Source: Sphingomonadales bacterium UBA6171 (GTDB taxonomy: Bacteria > Pseudomonadota > Alphaproteobacteria > Sphingomonadales > Sphingomonadaceae). Taken from it: a DNA stretch of 5,576 bases. Position numbers and translations under genes: made by a program. Below the pieces are notes generated by a model that was not told the DNA's origin, did no database searches, and saw only the letters and a program-made list of their open reading frames with translations. Below are positions 1 to 5,031 of the stretch, piece after piece; the first letter of the stretch is position 1, and every line of letters starts with the position of its first letter. The stretch is taken from NCBI GenBank assembly GCA_002422985.1, contig DITZ01000033.1, forward strand, positions 1 through 5,576, written 5' to 3'.

Positions 1-692
1 TTGCCGACGCCGGGATCGCCGACATAAAGCGGGTTGTTTTTGGAGCGGCGGCAGAGGATCTGGATGGTGCGGGACACCTCCGCCTCCCGCCCGATCAGCG
101 GATCGACCTTGCCCTTCCTGGCCTTTTCGTTGAGGTTCACGGTGAATTGTTTCAGCGCGGATTCCGGCGCTTTCTGGCGATTTTCGCGCTTTTCCTCCGG
201 CTTTTCCGCCGGTTCCTGGGAACCTTTGGGCGGCTTGGCTTCACCCATGCCGGCGGCTTTGGCGATGCCGTGGCTGATATAGGATACGGCATCCAGCCGC
301 GTCATGTCCTGCTGTTGCAGGAAATAGACGGCGTGGCTTTCGCGTTCGGAGAAGAGCGCGACCAGCACATTGGCACCGGTCACATCCTCCCGCCCGGACG
401 ATTGCACATGCAGGATGGCCCGCTGCACCACGCGCTGGAAACCGGCGGTGGGGGAGGGGTCAACGCTGCTGTCGGCCTTCAGGCTGCCCAGCTCGGTATC
501 GAGGTAGCGGGTGACCTGGCCGGTCAGTTCATCCGGATCGACGCCGCAGGCCTTCATCACCACGGAGGCATGGGTGTCGGAGATCAGCGCGAGGAGCAGA
601 TGCTCCAGCGTGGCATATTCATGCCGCCGGCGACTGGCTTCTGCCAGCGCATTATGAAGGGTGGCCTCCAGTTCACGGGAGAAAGAGGGCAT
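1..692 (-). CDS. clpA: ATP-dependent Clp protease ATP-binding subunit ClpA (N-terminal part, cut by window edge)
   Basis: ClpA is the hexameric AAA+ unfoldase that feeds substrates to ClpP in the cytoplasm. Translating the minus strand from the ATG at 692 gives 230 residues with no stop. Residues 1-145 are the Clp N-terminal domain (two repeats, beginning MPSFSRELEATLHNALAEAS, the second around GFQRVVQRAILHVQSSG at 84-100). A charged linker rich in K, E and P follows at about 150-180. The first AAA+ domain then begins (NLNEKARKGKVDPLIGREAE, 187-206) and reaches Walker A, GDPGVG at 225-230; the window stops two bases into the lysine codon. The start is supported by AGGA at 704-701, eight bases upstream, and by the family's normal N-terminus. 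About 530 residues, including D1 catalytic motifs and all of D2, would lie off the left edge. The adaptor gene clpS, which precedes clpA in many proteobacteria, is not upstream here. Identification is secure. Confidence 0.96.
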   Translation of the reverse strand, partial: MPSFSRELEATLHNALAEASRRRHEYATLEHLLLALISDTHASVVMKACGVDPDELTGQVTRYLDTELGSLKADSSVDPSPTAGFQRVVQRAILHVQSSGREDVTGANVLVALFSERESHAVYFLQQQDMTRLDAVSYISHGIAKAAGMGEAKPPKGSQEPAEKPEEKRENRQKAPESALKQFTVNLNEKARKGKVDPLIGREAEVSRTIQILCRRSKNNPLYVGDPGVG

Positions 693-764
693 GCGTGCGT
701 TCCTGCCTTTGCAGACCGACACGACCGGGGAGGCGGCCATGCCTGCCTTTGGTGGGGAGATTCC

Positions 765-792
765 CAACCACGGCTCAATGTCATCGTGGTTG
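765..792. repeat. 8-bp inverted repeat upstream of clpA
   Basis: CAACCACG at 765-772 is perfectly inverted as CGTGGTTG at 785-792, with a 12-base spacer. The spacer contains the candidate -10 of the clpA promoter, so the repeat could be an operator for a dimeric regulator. If the transcript began further upstream, it could instead form an RNA hairpin. No T-run follows on the minus strand, so it does not look like an intrinsic terminator. The symmetry is seen directly; the role is not known. Confidence 0.4.
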
Positions 793-805
793 AGACAAAG
801 TGCAA
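777..805 (-). promoter_or_regulatory. Candidate sigma-70-type promoter for clpA
   Basis: On the minus strand TTGCAC (805-800) and GACATT (782-777) are separated by 17 bases, which would place a transcription start near 770 and give a leader of about 78 bases before the clpA ATG. The -35 is good (five of six to TTGACA-type), the -10 is poor (three of six). The only other strong TTGACA in this gap, in the palindrome around 900, has no partner -10. This is inference from consensus matching in a GC-rich genome. Confidence 0.3.
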
Positions 806-824
806 GGCCGAACACGCCAAAACT

Positions 825-839
825 TTGTGCAGGGCACAA
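825..839. repeat. Short operator-like inverted repeat TTGTGC-AGG-GCACAA
   Basis: TTGTGC (825-830) and GCACAA (834-839) form a perfect 6-bp inverted repeat around three bases, flanked by AT-rich runs (AAAACT on the left, TTTT on the right) that extend the symmetry imperfectly. In an otherwise very GC-rich gap this AT-flanked dyad stands out. It lies about 20 bases upstream of the candidate clpA -35, a usual place for a regulator site. No specific regulator is recognised. Confidence 0.3.
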
Positions 840-881
840 TTTTCGGGCGCGCGGGGCCGCGAGGCAACCGACACTGGCGTT

Positions 882-931
882 CCCCCCGTAACCCCGTGTC
901 AAGCACGGGGCGACGGTGGGGGTGGTTTTTT
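882..931. repeat. GC-rich palindromic element (CCCCGTG-TCAAG-CACGGGG core)
   Basis: The core is a perfect 7-bp stem, CCCCGTG (892-898) with CACGGGG (904-910), and a five-base loop. An outer stem can form between 882-889 (CCCCCCGT) and 913-922 (ACG plus GGGGG, with two bases bulged). On the plus strand it is followed by six T at 926-931, so it has the form of an intrinsic terminator facing the wrong way for every gene here. Read in the sense of the helicase transcript it still folds, but with A residues before it and no U-tract after it. Its form resembles the dispersed palindromes common between genes in sphingomonads and related alphaproteobacteria; copy number cannot be judged from one window. 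Confidence 0.55.
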
Positions 932-940
932 GACCCTGCG

Positions 941-985
941 CCCCCACCCCCGGCCCCTCCATGCAAGGGGAGGGGTCTCTTTTTT
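941..985. repeat. GC-rich palindromic element just after the helicase stop
   Basis: A run of C with single interruptions (941-951) leads into a stem pairing 952-960 (GGCCCCTCC) with 969-977 (GGAGGGGTC, one G-U pair) around an eight-base loop ATGCAAGG. On the plus strand it is followed by TCTCTTTTTT ending at 985. A second small dyad, GGGTCT (973-978) with AGACCC (986-991), straddles the helicase TAA at 986-984. This C-rich stem plus 'GCAAGGGGAGGGG' layout is typical of small dispersed intergenic repeats in alphaproteobacteria (recognition, not search). It may help end the helicase transcript or protect its 3' end, although the T-run is on the opposite strand. Confidence 0.5.
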
Positions 986-2477
986 AGACCCGGGCCGGGG
1001 CTTTGCTGAAGCGGCCCTGGCCGGGTTTGCCGCCGAAGCGGTTGCGCGCCGGGGCGCCTGCGCCGCCGCGGCCGGAGCCTAGCGGACGGTCGCCTTGTGG
1101 GCGGGCGCCTTGCGGGCGGGCGCCTTGCGGGCGATCACCCTGCGGCCGGTCACCCTGGGGGCGATCGCCTTGCGGACGATCACCCTGCGGGCGATCGAAG
1201 CGCGAATGTTCGGCGCGGCGCTCGCCGGTGGGGCGGGCGGCGTGCTTGTGGCGGCCAACATCGCCACGCCGGGCGTGATTTTCGCGGCTGTCGCGGTCAC
1301 CCTCGGGGGAGGGAACCGGCTTCGGCAGCTTGGCGGCTTCGGTGTTGAAATTGGCGGGCAGGGGCTGCACGTCAATCTTCATGCGCGTCAGCTTTTCGAT
1401 GTCGCGCATGAAGCCCTTTTCATCAGGCGCGCAGAAACTGAGCGCGATGCCGTCACGGCCGGCGCGCGCGGTGCGGCCGATGCGGTGGACATATTGTTCC
1501 GGCACATTGGGGATTTCGAAATTGATGACGTGCGAGACGGCATCAATGTCGATACCGCGCGCGGCGATGTCGGTGGCCACCAGCACGCCGATTTCGCCTT
1601 CGCGAAAGGCTTCGAGCGCGCGTTCACGCTGCGGCTGGCTCTTGTTGCCATGGATGGCGGCCGAACGGATGCCGGCACCCTGCAAATGCCGCACCACCCG
1701 GTCTGCCCCATGTTTGGTGCGGGTGAACACCAGGCATTTGGCAAATTCGGGCTGCCGCAGTGTGAGTGTGAGCAGCGACTGTTTTTCCACCTGATTGAGG
1801 AAGGTGACATATTGCGTCACACGCTCCGCCGTGGTGGCGACGGGGGCTACGGCCACCTGCACCGGATTGGTGAGATAGCGGCCGGCCAGCTCGGCAATCG
1901 CCTTGGGCATGGTGGCAGAGAAGAACAGGCTCTGGCGCTGGCGCGGCAGCAGGCCGGCGATGCGCTTCAGCGAATGGATGAAGCCGAGATCGAGCATCTG
2001 GTCGGCCTCGTCCAGCACCAGCATTTCCACCTGATCCAGCAGCAGCGCGCGGCGGTCGATCAGATCGAGCAGGCGGCCGGGCGTGGCGACGAGCACGTCA
2101 ACGCCGCCGGCGAGCTGCCGTTCCTGACGCGGGATGGGCACGCCGCCGAACACCGTCATCACGCTCAGCTTCATGTGCCGGGCATAAGAGGTGAAGCTTT
2201 CGGCGATCTGCGTCGCCAGTTCGCGGGTGGGGGCAAGCACCAGCACGCGGGTGGCGAGCTTGCGGCGCGGGGCCGGGTTGCCGATGATGCGGTGAAGGAT
2301 GGGCAGCGCGAAGGCAGCGGTCTTGCCGGTGCCGGTTTGCGCGATGCCCAGAATATCCTTGCCTTCCATCGCCAGCGGAATCGCCTGCAACTGGATGGGG
2401 GTGGGGGTTTCATAGCCTGCATTTTGCAGCGCCGAGAGCAGCGGCTCGGCAAGGCCGAGGGCTTCAAAGGTCGTCAT
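984..2477 (-). CDS. DEAD-box ATP-dependent RNA helicase (RhlE-like)
   Basis: This 497-residue cytoplasmic helicase should unwind short RNA duplexes using ATP, in roles such as ribosome assembly or mRNA decay. All family motifs are present: the Q motif region with Q29 (GYETPTPIQ), motif I AQTGTGKT 46-53, Ia PTRELA 83-88, GG 111-112, Ib TPGR 132-135, II DEAD 156-159, III SAT 187-189, IV around LVFTRTK 249-255, V ATDIAARGID 301-310 and VI HRIGRTARAG 331-340. The tail from about 385 is disordered, basic and low in complexity, with eight RPQGD-type pentapeptides (429-468) and a G/R-rich end, probably for RNA binding. An in-frame ATG at 2555 would add 26 residues, but it has no Shine-Dalgarno sequence and lies in the structured leader, while MTTFEALGL is the family's usual N-terminus. 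The Shine-Dalgarno at 2477 is itself weak (GAAAGACG). RhlE is the closest named relative I recognise; CsdA/DeaD-type function is not excluded. Confidence 0.95.
   Translation of the reverse strand: MTTFEALGLAEPLLSALQNAGYETPTPIQLQAIPLAMEGKDILGIAQTGTGKTAAFALPILHRIIGNPAPRRKLATRVLVLAPTRELATQIAESFTSYARHMKLSVMTVFGGVPIPRQERQLAGGVDVLVATPGRLLDLIDRRALLLDQVEMLVLDEADQMLDLGFIHSLKRIAGLLPRQRQSLFFSATMPKAIAELAGRYLTNPVQVAVAPVATTAERVTQYVTFLNQVEKQSLLTLTLRQPEFAKCLVFTRTKHGADRVVRHLQGAGIRSAAIHGNKSQPQRERALEAFREGEIGVLVATDIAARGIDIDAVSHVINFEIPNVPEQYVHRIGRTARAGRDGIALSFCAPDEKGFMRDIEKLTRMKIDVQPLPANFNTEAAKLPKPVPSPEGDRDSRENHARRGDVGRHKHAARPTGERRAEHSRFDRPQGDRPQGDRPQGDRPQGDRPQGARPQGARPQGDRPLGSGRGGAGAPARNRFGGKPGQGRFSKAPARV
1074..1193 (-). 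repeat. Eight tandem 15-bp units coding for RPQGD-type pentapeptides
   Basis: Within the helicase tail, eight contiguous 15-base units encode, in order of translation, RPQGD four times, RPQGA twice, RPQGD once and RPLGS once (residues 429-468). Codons vary between units (CGC, CGT or CGG for R; CAG or CAA for Q; GAT or GAC for D), so most copies are not recent, but the two adjacent RPQGA units differ by a single base and look like a recent duplication. In-frame 15-base units mean that gain or loss of a copy changes tail length without a frameshift. The positive charge suggests RNA contact. Confidence 0.9.
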
Positions 2478-2529
2478 ATATCGTCTTTCAGTCTGGCGGA
2501 CAGCCCATGAGCGGGCGATCAACCGGCCG

Positions 2530-2652
2530 GACATCCCGCGTGGCAGGAATGTCATGAGGAGCGCAGCGTTAAACCCGGGGTCGGTACGGATAAGGCTCCG
2601 CCGCGATCACGCGCCCCGGCGACTGGGCTCCTCACACATCCGAAACCGGATG
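2530..2652 (-). ncRNA. Structured 5' leader element of the DEAD-box helicase mRNA (putative cis-regulatory RNA)
   Basis: In the sense of the helicase transcript, helices abut almost without gaps. Hairpin A is CATCCG-GTTT-CGGATG (2652-2637). One base later P1 closes a domain: 2635-2627 (GTGAGGAGC) pairs with 2562-2554 (GCTCCTCAT), eight Watson-Crick pairs plus G-U. Inside it, P2 pairs CCGGGG 2619-2614 with CCCCGG 2580-2575 and encloses two small hairpins: CGCG-TGAT-CGCG (2613-2602) and CGGA with TCCG (2600-2597 and 2590-2587). Hairpin B begins on the next base after P1: GACATTCC 2553-2546 pairs with GGGATGTC 2537-2530 (one G-U). A weak GCCC/GGGC hairpin (2516-2503) follows, then the start codon at 2477. 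Long structured leaders are known for some helicase mRNAs, such as E. coli deaD (csdA), so autoregulation or temperature response is plausible. The pairings are worked out by eye; I cannot assign a known RNA family. Confidence 0.55.
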
Positions 2653-2660
2653 GAGGCCAT

Positions 2661-2692
2661 CGCTGCGCTGCGGCATATGGCGCAGCGCAGCG
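2661..2692. terminator. Perfect 12-bp hairpin after the permease gene (possible terminator without T-run)
   Basis: CGCTGCGCTGCG (2661-2672) and CGCAGCGCAGCG (2681-2692) pair perfectly around an eight-base loop, GCATATGG on the plus strand. The hairpin begins 32 bases after the permease stop, where a terminator or 3'-protective stem would be expected. Neither strand has a T-run after it, so an intrinsic terminator of the classical type is doubtful. A Rho-linked or mRNA-stabilising role is possible. The minus-strand 3' arm can also pair over nine bases with CGCTGCGCT in the helicase leader (2568-2560). Confidence 0.45.
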
Positions 2693-2702
2693 GATATTGC
2701 AA
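2674..2702 (-). promoter_or_regulatory. Candidate promoter for the helicase leader transcript
   Basis: On the minus strand TTGCAA (2702-2697) and CATATG (2679-2674) are separated by 17 bases, which would start transcription near 2667 and give a leader of about 190 bases before the helicase ATG. The -10 matches the consensus at only three positions and sits in the loop of the 12-bp hairpin at 2661-2692. It is the best candidate I see between the permease stop and the folded leader, but it is weak. Transcription reading in from the permease is the alternative. Confidence 0.25.
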
Positions 2703-2724
2703 GTGGGTCTGTTTTGCCCGCCGC

Positions 2725-4179
2725 CTATTCCGCGAGGTGCGGATGCGCGACATGGCTCCGGCGATAGCCATAAAAATAATAGACCACCAGCCCGATCGCG
2801 GCCCAGCCAAGGAACATCAGCTCGGTATAGCCGGACAACTGGGTGAACAGGAAGACGCAGCCGAGTGTGGCGAGCGGTGCCACCACCCACACCAGCGGAG
2901 TGCGGAAGCTGCGCTGCCGGCCGGGCTGGGTGCGGCGCAGCACCATCACGGCGATGGCGACCAGCGCGAAGGCAAACAGCGTGCCGGAGTTGGAAATGTC
3001 GGCCAGCGCCCCCACCGGGAACAGCGCGGCGAACAGCGCGACGAAGATGCCGGTGCAGATGGTGACCACATGCGGCGTGCCATATTTGGGGTGGAGTCTG
3101 GAGAAAGCGGCGGGCAGCAGGCCGTCGCGGCTCATGGTGAAGAAGATGCGGGTCTGGCCGAACATCATCATCAGCACGACGGACGGCAGCGCAAGACCGG
3201 CAGCGATAGCGACCAGCTTGCCGGCCCAGCCATGGCCGATTTCACGCAGCACATAGGCCAGCGCCTCTTTCGATGAGGCCAGTTCGCCGCCGGGAACGGC
3301 CCCCACCGCGCCGATGGCGCCGGCGGCCACCAGCAGATAGATGATAGTGCAGATGGCGAGCGAGCCGATGAGGCCGATCGGGATGTTGCGCTGCGGGTTG
3401 ATGGTTTCCTCGGCCGCGGTGGAGACGGCATCGAAGCCGACATAGGCAAAGAAGATGGAGGCGGCGGCGGCGGCGACGCCCACTGTCACCATATGGCCGC
3501 TGATCGGGTCCACCACATTTTTTGCGAAGAAGCCGTTGGGGGCGAAGGGCTGGAAATTGGCGGAGTCCATCGCCGGCAGTGCCAGCGCGATGAACAGGAT
3601 GAGCGCGGCGACCTTGATGAACACCAGAAAGGCGTTGAAGCGCGCGCTTTCCCTGGTGCCGACGATCAGCAGGCCCATGCAGACAAGACCGATGAACATG
3701 GCGGGCAGGTTGATGATGCCCGGCGTATTATCGAACGGCCCGTTGGTGAAGGTGGTGGGGATGTCGGTCGCGAAGATATTTTCCGCCAGCCCCACCATAT
3801 AGCCGGACCAGCCGACCGAGACGGCGGAGGCGGCGATGGCATATTCCAGCACCAGCGCCCAGCCGACCACCCAGGCGACCAGTTCGCCCATCGTCCCATA
3901 GCTGTAGGTATAGGCTGAGCCGGAGACGGGGATCATCGAGGCCATTTCCGCATAGCAGAGCGCGGCGAGCGCGCAGACCGTGGCGGCGATGATGAAGCTG
4001 ATCATCATCGCCGGGCCGGCCTTGGTGGCGGCTTCGGCCGTCAGCACGAAGATGCCGGTGCCGATGATGGCGCCGATGCCCAGCATGGTGAGCTGGAAGG
4101 CCCCCAATGTTCGGATCAGCGCCTTTTTCTCGGCGGTTGCAAGAATGCTGTCGAGCGATTTCACGCGCCAGAATATCAT
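2725..4179 (-). CDS. APC superfamily amino-acid permease (cationic amino acid transporter/YfnA type)
   Basis: The 484-residue product is an inner-membrane transporter with about 12 hydrophobic segments (roughly 30-48, 57-77, 97-115, 158-175, 181-203, 232-257, 268-290, 322-345, 370-391, 398-415, 428-446, 451-471), as in the LeuT-fold APC family. Helix 1 carries the broken-helix motif GIGAIIGTGIF (34-44), which binds the substrate's amino and carboxyl groups. FAYVGFDAVSTAAEE (244-258) and GQTRIFFTMSRDGLLP (341-356) are characteristic of the CAT/YfnA branch. The substrate cannot be read from sequence. The ATG at 4179 is chosen because SLDSILATAEKK begins the family's N-terminus and AAGGGG lies 11 bases upstream (4196-4191). 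A start at 4224 would add 15 residues, but it lies upstream of the likely transcription start. The gene is separate from the his operon by 145 bases and probably has its own promoter. Confidence 0.93.
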   Translation of the reverse strand: MIFWRVKSLDSILATAEKKALIRTLGAFQLTMLGIGAIIGTGIFVLTAEAATKAGPAMMISFIIAATVCALAALCYAEMASMIPVSGSAYTYSYGTMGELVAWVVGWALVLEYAIAASAVSVGWSGYMVGLAENIFATDIPTTFTNGPFDNTPGIINLPAMFIGLVCMGLLIVGTRESARFNAFLVFIKVAALILFIALALPAMDSANFQPFAPNGFFAKNVVDPISGHMVTVGVAAAAASIFFAYVGFDAVSTAAEETINPQRNIPIGLIGSLAICTIIYLLVAAGAIGAVGAVPGGELASSKEALAYVLREIGHGWAGKLVAIAAGLALPSVVLMMMFGQTRIFFTMSRDGLLPAAFSRLHPKYGTPHVVTICTGIFVALFAALFPVGALADISNSGTLFAFALVAIAVMVLRRTQPGRQRSFRTPLVWVVAPLATLGCVFLFTQLSGYTELMFLGWAAIGLVVYYFYGYRRSHVAHPHLAE

Positions 4180-4224
4180 GGACCCTGAATCCCCTTTACG
4201 CGCCGCGGCGCACCATTTCTTCAA

Positions 4225-4252
4225 GGCATATGCGGCTTTGCGCGCGGGTCAA
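4225..4252 (-). promoter_or_regulatory. Candidate sigma-70-type promoter for the permease
   Basis: On the minus strand TTGACC (4252-4247) and TATGCC (4230-4225) are spaced by 16 bases. Transcription would begin near 4218, giving a leader of about 40 bases before the ATG at 4179. The -35 matches TTGACA at five of six positions; the -10 keeps only the TAT. Its position argues against translation from the in-frame ATG at 4224, which would fall inside the promoter. Confidence 0.45.
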
Positions 4253-4260
4253 GCATCTAA

Positions 4261-4296
4261 TGTTACGAAAGCGCGATGCTGCGACGCATTGTTACG
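4261..4296. repeat. Direct repeat TGTTACG (two copies, 29 bases apart) upstream of the permease promoter
   Basis: TGTTACG occurs at 4261-4267 and again at 4290-4296, 29 bases apart start to start, close to three turns of the helix and so on the same face of the DNA. The nearer copy is eight bases upstream of the candidate permease -35. This geometry fits an activator or repressor site, but a 7-base repeat can arise by chance and no regulator is recognised. The rest of the 4253-4324 gap shows only a weak ATGC/GCAT dyad (4277-4289) and no clear terminator for the his operon. Confidence 0.25.
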
Positions 4297-4324
4297 GCAT
4301 TGGGGGTGTTAAAAGCGGTGAAAC

Positions 4325-4699
4325 TCAGCGTGTCAGCAACGGCCCCAGCGGCTTGCCGGCCAGAATATGTACATGCAGATGCGGCACTTCCTGATGCGAA
4401 TCCGGCCCGGCGTTCACCAGCAGACGGTAGCCGCCGGGTTCCAGCCCCTGTGCGCGGGCCACTTCGCCGACAGCGCGCCAGAATCCGGCGACAAGCGTGT
4501 CGGGCGCGCTGGCGGCGAAATCGGCCATGCTGACATAGCGGCCCTTGGGGATGACCAGAATATGCACCGGGGCCTGGGGGTTGATGTCCGCAAAGGCCAG
4601 CGCATGTTCGTTTTCGAACAATAGCCTGGCGGGAATCGTGCCCGCAAGGATGCGGGCGAAGATGTTGTCGTCGTCATAGCTTTCGTCGTTTTGCACCAT
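4325..4699 (-). CDS. Histidine triad (HIT) family protein, HinT-like nucleotide phosphoramidase
   Basis: This 124-residue cytoplasmic protein has the HIT signature PHLHVHILAG, with the triad at H107, H109 and H111. By family analogy the central histidine is the nucleophile attacking the alpha phosphate. The earlier NIFARILAG (12-20), FADINPQAPVHILVIPKG (37-53) and LLVNAGPDSHQEVPH (93-107) match the Hint branch, which hydrolyses purine nucleoside phosphoramidates and aminoacyl-adenylates. The length is normal. The ATG at 4699 overlaps the hisE stop as TGATG and has GGAAGGA at 4713-4707 with seven bases between; the GTG one codon upstream (4702) is only four bases from that site and is less likely. 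The overlap suggests translational coupling to hisE. HIT genes directly after hisE recur in alphaproteobacteria. A role in histidine synthesis is not established. Confidence 0.92.
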   Translation of the reverse strand: MVQNDESYDDDNIFARILAGTIPARLLFENEHALAFADINPQAPVHILVIPKGRYVSMADFAASAPDTLVAGFWRAVGEVARAQGLEPGGYRLLVNAGPDSHQEVPHLHVHILAGKPLGPLLTR

Positions 4700-5031
4700 C
4701 ACGCCATCCTTCCGGCTTTTTCCGCGACACCGGACAGGCCCTCGCGCCGCTCCAGCTCCGCTAATATCGCGCTGAAGGGCAGGCCGCGCTCGCCCAGCAG
4801 CAGCAGCAGGTGGAACAGCAGGTCCGCCGCTTCGCCCACCAGCGCGACGTCATCCTGTGCCACGGCCGCGATGACGGTTTCCACCGCTTCCTCGCCCAGC
4901 TTTTCGGCAAGCTTCAGCCGGCCGCGCGCCAGTTGCTTTGCCATATAGCTGTCAGAGGCGATGGCGGGATCGGCGGCCAGCGCCCCTGCCCGGTCGGCGA
5001 TCAGTTGCTCCAGCCGGTTGATGATCGTCAT
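4699..5031 (-). CDS. hisE: Phosphoribosyl-ATP pyrophosphatase HisE
   Basis: HisE carries out the second step of histidine synthesis, hydrolysing phosphoribosyl-ATP to phosphoribosyl-AMP and pyrophosphate in the cytoplasm. The 110-residue all-alpha protein has the MazG-like NTP pyrophosphatase pattern: KLGEEAVETVIAA (44-56), with acidic metal ligands expected at E47, E48 and E51, then GEAADLLFHLLLLL (66-79), with E67 and D70. The length is that of stand-alone HisE, so there is no HisI fusion and hisI should lie elsewhere. The ATG overlaps the hisF stop by four bases (ATGA, 5031-5028), and AGGA lies seven bases upstream inside hisF. The TGA at 4701-4699 overlaps the HIT start. Tight packing argues for one transcript. 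Confidence 0.96.
   Translation of the reverse strand: MTIINRLEQLIADRAGALAADPAIASDSYMAKQLARGRLKLAEKLGEEAVETVIAAVAQDDVALVGEAADLLFHLLLLLGERGLPFSAILAELERREGLSGVAEKAGRMA

Noticed and set aside
926..931. A working plus-strand intrinsic terminator
   Set aside because: No plus-strand gene exists upstream that would need it; the hairpin plus T-run is better explained as part of a dispersed palindrome. Kept as a repeat instead.
1074..1193. CRISPR-like regular repeats
   Set aside because: The 15-base units are contiguous, have no spacers and encode an in-frame pentapeptide repeat inside the helicase.
1095..2510. Long plus-strand open frame (471 codons) opposite the helicase gene
   Set aside because: It is the exact antisense of a gene with complete DEAD-box motifs. 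Its translation has no recognisable domain, and high GC content in third positions keeps the opposite strand open. The same applies to the plus-strand frames at 147-1082, 2554-3276 and 3493-3918.
2478..2555. Helicase start at the ATG at 2555 (26 extra residues) or at 2534
   Set aside because: No Shine-Dalgarno precedes either, both fall in the folded leader, and the family's conserved N-terminus begins at the ATG at 2477.
2554..2635. tRNA or tmRNA-like fold in the helicase leader
   Set aside because: The closing helix and inner hairpins resemble a cloverleaf at first sight, but there is no T-loop GTTCRA, no anticodon arm with a seven-base loop and no CCA end in the right place.
4180..4224. 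Permease start at the ATG at 4224 (15 extra residues)
   Set aside because: It would lie at or before the predicted transcription start, and the extension is not hydrophobic or family-like; the ATG at 4179 has AAGGGG upstream.
4700..4702. GTG at 4702 as the start of the HIT protein
   Set aside because: It is only four bases from the Shine-Dalgarno and adds one residue. The next codon, ATG at 4699, has seven-base spacing and forms the usual TGATG junction. It cannot be fully excluded.
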